Assembly (NCBI GenBank): GCA_025455505.1
Contig: JALOMK010000038.1
Span: 1-10,385 of the forward strand
Direction of reading: 5' to 3'
Source of the DNA: Bacteroidales bacterium
GTDB taxonomy: Bacteria; Bacteroidota; Bacteroidia; Bacteroidales; VadinHA17
Length of the DNA: 10,385 nt
Positions 6,064 through 10,385 of this stretch are shown here, piece after piece. The first letter of the stretch is position 1. Each line of letters opens with the position of its first letter. The notes beneath the pieces are model-generated. The model made no database searches. It was not told the DNA's origin and saw only the letters and a list, made by a program, of their open reading frames with translations. The position numbers and the translations under genes were made by a program.

Positions 6064-8397
6064 TTGACAGATATAGAAGGAAATAGGATTCTTTTTTTTA
6101 AGTGGGTACTTGCTGTACTTGCAGCACTGCTCGCTGCCGGCTGTAACCCTACCAAGTACGTCCCTGAAGGGGAAACCCTTCTGAACAACAATCATGTAAT
6201 AATAAACAGGGAAGACGACATCGACAGGAAAAACGTCATCCCATATATCAAACAGCAACCCAACAAGCGGATCTTTGGTTCGAGGTTCCACCTCGGGCTG
6301 TATAACCTTTCAGACATAAACAAGGAAAAATGGCCACATGGCTGGCTCAGGGAAATAGGGGAGGAGCCGGCAGTTTTCGATCCCTATGCAGCGTCGAAGT
6401 CAAGGGAACAGATCAAGTCCTTCCTTGCCTCAAAGGGCTTTTTCGATGGTGTAGTGGAGGACAGTATCAGGACAGAAAAAAGAAGTTCCGATCTATATTA
6501 CAGGATTAATGTCAAACCGGCATACACAATCCGCAGTCTCAAGTATGATATTGCCGATACAAACCTTCGCAAGCTCTGCTATATCGATTCGGTCAACTGT
6601 CTTATAACCAGGGGTAAAAACTATGATGTGGAAGTGTTGCAGTCGGAACTTAAACGCTTTGAGCGATATATAAGAAACAGGGGATTTTACGGATTTTCCG
6701 GCGATTACATTCACTTCATGGTTGACAGTACTGCGGGAGGAAGGCAGGTTGATATTACGTATTCGGTGAGGAACTTCCAGGAAGTGGATGAGGCAAAGGC
6801 GATAAGGGAAGTATCTCATTCTATTTACAGGATCCGGAATATATACATCTTCCCCGATTATGTACCGAGGGATGCCATTGAAGGCGGGGAGAAATATCTT
6901 GCCAGCCTCGATACTGTGAATTACAATGGTTATTACTTTGTTACACCAAATAAGCGGGCGGATATCAAGTATGACGTGATTCTGCAATCGATGTATTTCG
7001 GCCCGGGCGATTTTTACAATGTGACAAACACGGAAGAATCGCAGCAGCATCTGCTTTCGATGGCTGTATACAGGCTTGTCAATATAAATTTCAGGGAAAC
7101 TGATGACGATGATCCCGGAGATCTTACCCGAATGCTCGACTGCAACTTACAGCTTACTCTTCTGAGCAGGCAGTCGTACAGGGTTGAGCTTGAAGGGACC
7201 AATTCGGCAGGAAACCTGGGAGGCGCGGTAAACTTCATATATTCGAACAGGAACCTGCTGCGCGGTGGAGAGCTCTTCAATATGAAGCTTAAGGCAGCAT
7301 ATGAAGCCATTGCCCAGGATAACAGGAACATAAGGAGCTCCCAGGAATACGGTGCAGAATCAAGCCTGAAACTTCCAAAGTTCCTTCTTCCCTTCATCCA
7401 GAAAGAGAGTTTCATTAAGAAATACAATCCCACAACAAACATACTGGCGGCGTACAACTACCAGGATATTCCGTCCTATACCCGCACAATGGCAAATGCC
7501 ACTTTCGGGTATAACTGGCAGTCAGGTTCATACAGGCAGCATATTGTTAACCCGCTGCAATTCAACGTTGTGGATCTCCTTTCAATCGATTCGGCATACC
7601 AGGCTGAGATAGAATCTTCGTCGTACCTGGCTTATTCGTATGAAGATGTGCTGATCCTTGGAGGCAATTACTCCTTCATTTTCAATAACCAGTCAATACA
7701 AAAATCGAAGGACTACTGGTTCCTTCGTTTCAACGGGGAGGCAACCGGTAACCTGCTGAGTGCTGTCAACCGCCTTACAGGATCAGCCAGCGACACCAGC
7801 TACACTCTCTTCGGACAGCAGTATGCCCAGTATCTCAGGGCTGACATAGACGTAAGGTACAATTACTTCATTAATGAGGCGGCCTCAGTTGTGTACAGGG
7901 GCTTTTTCGGAATTGGGATTCCCTACGGCAATTCAAAGGCAATACCCTTTGAAAAGCAGTATTTCAGCGGAGGAGCCAACGGCATCAGGGCCTGGCAGGT
8001 GCGCTCCCTTGGTCCGGGTTCATACCAGCCTGCCGACACTGTGTTCCTTAACCAGACTGCCGACATTAAGCTCGAGCTGAATACCGAATACAGGTTCAAG
8101 CTGTTCTGGATACTGGAAGGCGCACTTTTCCTTGACGTTGGAAATATCTGGTCGCTCCGGGAGGACCCATCCCGTCCCGGTGCCAAATTCGGGCTGACTA
8201 GCTTTATGAAGGACCTGGCTGTGGGCACCGGGACCGGTTTGCGCTTCGACCTGAACTTCGTACTTATCAGGACCGACCTGGGGATGAAGCTTCGCGACCC
8301 TGTTGCAACAAGCGGGTCGAACTGGATCTTCCTTAACCGCGACTATAATTTCAGGGATGATTTCACCTTTGTAATAGGTATAGGTTACCCGTTCTGA
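6064..8397 (+). CDS. tamL: TamL: lipidated TamA/Omp85-family outer-membrane assembly protein
   Basis: The 777-residue product is an Omp85-superfamily protein with a lipoprotein signal. FFKWVLAVLAALLAAGC ends in a lipobox with Cys27 as the lipidated residue, directly followed by NPTKYVPEGETLLNNN, the hallmark start of the Bacteroidetes lipidated TamA variant TamL. Residues of about 40-340 should form periplasmic POTRA domains (for example NKRIFGSRFHLGLYN and ASKGFFDGVVED). The rest is a beta-barrel rich in alternating aromatic strands. YFSGGANGIRAW ends at residue 644 (IRAW at 641-644) and corresponds to the Omp85 loop-6 motif. LGPGSY follows, and the chain ends in IGIGYPF with the terminal phenylalanine expected of barrels. 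It should help insert outer-membrane proteins, classically with the inner-membrane partner TamB. No tamB lies in this window. The only usable start is TTG at 6064, with an in-frame TAG at 6049-6051 and no ATG before the signal peptide. Confidence 0.92.
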   Translation: MTDIEGNRILFFKWVLAVLAALLAAGCNPTKYVPEGETLLNNNHVIINREDDIDRKNVIPYIKQQPNKRIFGSRFHLGLYNLSDINKEKWPHGWLREIGEEPAVFDPYAASKSREQIKSFLASKGFFDGVVEDSIRTEKRSSDLYYRINVKPAYTIRSLKYDIADTNLRKLCYIDSVNCLITRGKNYDVEVLQSELKRFERYIRNRGFYGFSGDYIHFMVDSTAGGRQVDITYSVRNFQEVDEAKAIREVSHSIYRIRNIYIFPDYVPRDAIEGGEKYLASLDTVNYNGYYFVTPNKRADIKYDVILQSMYFGPGDFYNVTNTEESQQHLLSMAVYRLVNINFRETDDDDPGDLTRMLDCNLQLTLLSRQSYRVELEGTNSAGNLGGAVNFIYSNRNLLRGGELFNMKLKAAYEAIAQDNRNIRSSQEYGAESSLKLPKFLLPFIQKESFIKKYNPTTNILAAYNYQDIPSYTRTMANATFGYNWQSGSYRQHIVNPLQFNVVDLLSIDSAYQAEIESSSYLAYSYEDVLILGGNYSFIFNNQSIQKSKDYWFLRFNGEATGNLLSAVNRLTGSASDTSYTLFGQQYAQYLRADIDVRYNYFINEAASVVYRGFFGIGIPYGNSKAIPFEKQYFSGGANGIRAWQVRSLGPGSYQPADTVFLNQTADIKLELNTEYRFKLFWILEGALFLDVGNIWSLREDPSRPGAKFGLTSFMKDLAVGTGTGLRFDLNFVLIRTDLGMKLRDPVATSGSNWIFLNRDYNFRDDFTFVIGIGYPF

Positions 8398-8470
8398 ATC
8401 ATCGACTGCATCTCATTGCCATGTCAGGGTTTTTGTTTAAATTGCCTTTTGTCGCTGCATTTTATACATT

Positions 8471-9166
8471 ATGGGCATTTTATCAGGACCTGCCGGAGAA
8501 TGGATAGGCTTTTCGCGCCGTGAGAGACGTTCATCGCTTATGCTGCTTGGCATTATAGCTGCAGTCTTTCTTCTTCGCTATGCTTTTCCCGCCGACAGGC
8601 TGACAGTTGAGGAACTCGAAATTGCGGAAAGTTTCATGGCCGGGCAGACGAACGAGTCTTATGCTCTGACCGGGAATGAACATAAGTTGGCTGCAATGTC
8701 TGATTCTGAAAGTGCCGGAAGAAGATATGAGCCTGTCACGAGGCTGAAGTACCAGGACAGAAGGCAGCAACTGGAACTAAACGCTGCTGATTCATCAGTA
8801 CTTGAATCCTTGCCGCTTATAGGCCCGGTTCTCGCGGCCCGGACTGTAAAGTACCGGGACCTGCTCGGGGGTTTCTGTACAGTGGAGCAGCTCAGGGAAG
8901 TGTACGGCCTGAGTGAAGAAACCTTTCTTGTTGTCAGGGATCTGGTCACAGCCGATACGGCATTAATTCGTAAACTGGATATAAACACTGCCACATACGG
9001 ACAGCTTATCAGGCATCCATATCTTGAAAGGGCCGATGTGCTTGCAATACTTAAATACCGCGAATTGTCGGGCAGCCTGGGATCTGTCGGTGACATCTCG
9101 GGGAACAGGCTTGTTGACAGTGCGAGGTTGAATAAGCTTGGTCCCTATCTGCTTTTTAAAAAGTGA
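8471..9166 (+). CDS. Membrane-anchored helix-hairpin-helix (ComEA-like) protein
   Basis: The 231-residue protein has one N-terminal membrane segment (about 23-39, MLLGIIAAVFLLRYAF) preceded by Arg/Glu-rich RRERR, so the bulk should face the periplasm. After a low-complexity linker come two ComEA-type helix-hairpin-helix units. The first (about 101-158) is canonical: LELNAADSSVLESLPLIGP, VKYRDLLGGF, EQLREVYGL. The second (about 169-229) starts LDINTATYGQLIRHPYLERA and ends KLGPYLLF, but lacks the hairpin glycine pair. Similar proteins are common in Bacteroidota, usually annotated only as helix-hairpin-helix proteins. ComEA relatives bind DNA during uptake; that function is not shown here, and a protein-binding or scaffold role is equally possible. 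The ATG at 8471 follows tamL by 73 bp. No clear promoter or Shine-Dalgarno site precedes it, so read-through from tamL is likely. Confidence 0.85.
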   Translation: MGILSGPAGEWIGFSRRERRSSLMLLGIIAAVFLLRYAFPADRLTVEELEIAESFMAGQTNESYALTGNEHKLAAMSDSESAGRRYEPVTRLKYQDRRQQLELNAADSSVLESLPLIGPVLAARTVKYRDLLGGFCTVEQLREVYGLSEETFLVVRDLVTADTALIRKLDINTATYGQLIRHPYLERADVLAILKYRELSGSLGSVGDISGNRLVDSARLNKLGPYLLFKK

Positions 9167-9266
9167 AAATTTTGGCGGGGAGCTGAAAAATGTGTAAATT
9201 GTGAAGGAATTTTATGCATGTGGAAGAATCTTAAAACATTGTTATGATAAAAACAGCCCGAATTAC

Positions 9267-9290
9267 AGATTTATCTCCGTAAATTTTTTT
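9267..9290 (+). terminator. Weak AU-only hairpin with U-tract, possible terminator before rpsU
   Basis: AGATTTA and TAAATTT (one G-U pair) flank the six-base loop TCTCCG, and the second arm runs into seven consecutive T. The stem has almost no G-C pairs, so it would be unstable. It could end transcripts from the helix-hairpin-helix gene, but this is a low-confidence call. Confidence 0.22.
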
Positions 9291-9318
9291 GGAAAGAATT
9301 GAAATGTTTCTATCTTTG
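9288..9318 (+). promoter_or_regulatory. rpsU: Predicted rpsU promoter (-33 TTTG, 19-bp spacer, -7 TATCTTTG)
   Basis: TTTG at 9288-9291 and TATCTTTG at 9311-9318 are separated by exactly 19 bases, matching both elements and the spacing of the Bacteroidetes housekeeping promoter (TTTG, about 19-21 bases, TAnnTTTG). This is the best promoter in the window. Transcription should begin near 9323-9325, leaving a leader of about 22 bases that is A-rich (AAAAAGAAA) and has no Shine-Dalgarno site. Confidence 0.75.
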
Positions 9319-9345
9319 CGCCTCGATTAAAAAGAAATTTCACTT

Positions 9346-9537
9346 ATGATCATTGTACCATTAAAGGAGGGCGAAAACATAGAGAGGGCTCTGAAGAAAT
9401 TCAAGAGGAAGTTCGAAAAAACCGGCGTTATACGTGAATTACGTTCACGCCAGGCATTTGTCAAGCCTTCAGTTCGCCGCAGGGAAGAGATAAAGAAGGC
9501 TATGTACGTACAGAAGCTTCAGGAGAACGAGGAATAG
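9346..9537 (+). CDS. rpsU: Small ribosomal subunit protein bS21
   Basis: The 63-residue basic protein starts MIIVPLKEGENIERALKKFK and has RKFEKTG, RELRSRQAF and VKPSVRRREE, the standard Bacteroidetes bS21 pattern and length. It binds the 30S platform. In Bacteroidetes ribosomes bS21, with bS18 and bS6, helps hold the 3' tail of 16S rRNA so that the anti-Shine-Dalgarno sequence is not available, which fits the weak Shine-Dalgarno sites across this window. The gene has its own strong promoter and an A-rich leader. A perfect Shine-Dalgarno-like stretch (AAAGGAGG, 9363-9370) lies inside the reading frame rather than before the ATG. The recombinase gene follows 49 bp later and is probably on the same transcript. 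Identification is secure. Confidence 0.97.
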   Translation: MIIVPLKEGENIERALKKFKRKFEKTGVIRELRSRQAFVKPSVRRREEIKKAMYVQKLQENEE

Positions 9538-9586
9538 TCGTTTTTCTGCGCTCTGGAATTTAACATAACCGATAAGAGGTTCCTTT

Positions 9587-10385
9587 ATGGACAATAAGGA
9601 ATCATTCTTGCAGTATCTGCAAATCGAAAAACGGTATTCAGTTCACACTGTCAGGTCGTACAGGAACGATCTTGACGGCTTTTTTAGTTTTCTTTCATCC
9701 GAAGGCATTCCGCTTTCTCCGGAAGCAATAACATCGCACGACATAAGAGCCTGGATAGTGAATATGCTTGAAAAGCGTTTCTCTGCAACAAGTGTTCACA
9801 GGAAGATATCCTGCCTGAGGGTGTATTATAGGTATCTGAGGAAGGAAGGGATTGTGAGCAATGATCCTTTTGACAAAGTCGTGTTGCCGAAGCGAAGGAA
9901 GCAGTTGCCCGTATTTGTCGACGAGAAGGCTATGGATGTCCTGCTCGATGAGAGTACTTTCGGGGATGATTTAAGGGGGACCAGGAACAGGGCTGTTATT
10001 GAGCTGCTTTATGCAACAGGAATGAGGCGCTCGGAGCTGACAGGGCTGAAGTTGGCTGACATAAATCTTGAAGAAGGAAGTGTTAAGGTAACCGGAAAAA
10101 GGAATAAACAGAGAATAATCCCGCTGATAGCTGCAGTCATTCCGACGCTGAGGGCTTACATGGCCATGAGGGCGGAACTAACTGTAGTAACTGGTGAGGA
10201 CTGGTTTTTTATAAGCGACAGGGGAAACAAGTTGTATGATAAATATGTTTATAATTTAGTGAATGCATACCTTTCAGCTGTGACAACAATGGAAAAGAAG
10301 AGTCCGCATGTTATCAGGCATACATTTGCCACGCATATGCTTAACCACGGAGCTGACCTTAATTCAATAAAGGAGCTCCTGGGAC
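9587..10385 (+). CDS. Tyrosine recombinase of the XerC/XerD type, C-terminus beyond the window
   Basis: Residues 1-266 are present, and the gene continues past the right edge. The N-terminal SAM-like core-binding domain (about 1-100: QYLQIEKRYSVHTVRSYRND, HRKISCLRVYYRYL, NDPFDKVVLPK) precedes the catalytic domain. Visible catalytic residues are R147 (LLYATGMRRSEL), K171 of the beta-hairpin (TGKRNKQR) and H241/R244 (SPHVIRHTFATHML). The final His/Trp and the nucleophilic Tyr should lie within the next 25 or so codons. XerC/D proteins resolve chromosome dimers at dif with FtsK. The size and close similarity to XerD, with no phage or transposon genes nearby, favour a housekeeping role over a mobile integrase. 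XerC or XerD cannot be decided here. The ATG at 9587 is preceded by AAGAGG at 9574-9579 and is the only ATG after an in-frame TAA at 9566-9568. Its position after rpsU suggests co-transcription. Confidence 0.93.
   Translation, partial: MDNKESFLQYLQIEKRYSVHTVRSYRNDLDGFFSFLSSEGIPLSPEAITSHDIRAWIVNMLEKRFSATSVHRKISCLRVYYRYLRKEGIVSNDPFDKVVLPKRRKQLPVFVDEKAMDVLLDESTFGDDLRGTRNRAVIELLYATGMRRSELTGLKLADINLEEGSVKVTGKRNKQRIIPLIAAVIPTLRAYMAMRAELTVVTGEDWFFISDRGNKLYDKYVYNLVNAYLSAVTTMEKKSPHVIRHTFATHMLNHGADLNSIKELLG

Noticed and set aside
6493..7050. 185-codon open frame on the minus strand inside tamL
   Set aside because: It is wholly antisense to tamL with no start signal or recognisable motif. Long antisense frames arise from the codon use of this genome.
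8398..8470. T-rich gap after tamL considered as a promoter for the next gene
   Set aside because: TTTTTG at about 8430-8435 resembles a -33 element, but no TAnnTTTG lies at the right distance.
8421..8507. 28-codon hydrophobic small frame between tamL and the helix-hairpin-helix gene
   Set aside because: It has no ribosome-binding site, overlaps the start of the next gene in another frame, and is short enough to be chance.
9152..9163. 12-base perfect palindrome CTTTTTAAAAAG at the end of the helix-hairpin-helix gene
   Set aside because: It is low-complexity A/T sequence encoding the terminal Phe-Lys-Lys. It has no loop and is expected by chance in AT-rich ends.
9587..10385. Tyrosine recombinase as sign of an integrated mobile element
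   Set aside because: There are no attachment-site repeats, excisionase, relaxase or phage genes nearby, and the sequence resembles chromosomal XerC/D more than element integrases.

Overview
The window reads as an ordinary chromosomal segment of a Bacteroidota (Bacteroidetes) bacterium, probably Bacteroidales or a close relative. The evidence is: PorT, a type IX secretion component confined to this phylum; a lipidated TamA (TamL) beginning TKYVPEG; a 63-residue S21 of the Bacteroidetes type; TAnnTTTG promoter -7 elements in front of several genes; and few clear Shine-Dalgarno sites. AGG is used heavily for arginine on both strands. I see no insertion sequence, phage, CRISPR array, tRNA or rRNA, and no convincing sign of recent transfer.

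Left part (1-2081). The 5' end of an exported BNR/Asp-box repeat protein runs off the left edge on the minus strand. Divergent from it is an NfsA-like FMN nitroreductase. Tail-to-tail with that, 6 bp apart, is a YdfG-type short-chain dehydrogenase on the minus strand.

Middle part (2135-5202). Three plus-strand genes lie in order: the menaquinone methyltransferase (ubiE/menG), porT, and an uncharacterised FAD-dependent dehydrogenase of the COG2509 type that starts 2 bp after the porT stop. They join quinone synthesis, type IX secretion and a flavoprotein of unknown role. A TrmH/SpoU rRNA or tRNA methyltransferase converges on this group from the minus strand with a 17-bp gap.

Right part (6064-10385). 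Divergent from trmH is tamL, encoding a 777-residue Omp85-family lipoprotein, followed by a membrane-anchored helix-hairpin-helix protein. After an AT-rich gap comes a near-perfect Bacteroidetes promoter, then rpsU and a tyrosine recombinase of the XerC/XerD type. The recombinase runs off the right edge just before its last catalytic residues.

I did not find a convincing undescribed system. The points most worth a second look are: a strong Shine-Dalgarno-like octamer inside codons 6-9 of rpsU; a promoter that would make the ubiE mRNA leaderless; TTG as the only usable start of both porT and tamL; the compact trmH/tamL divergent promoter; and the tightly linked flavoprotein behind porT.
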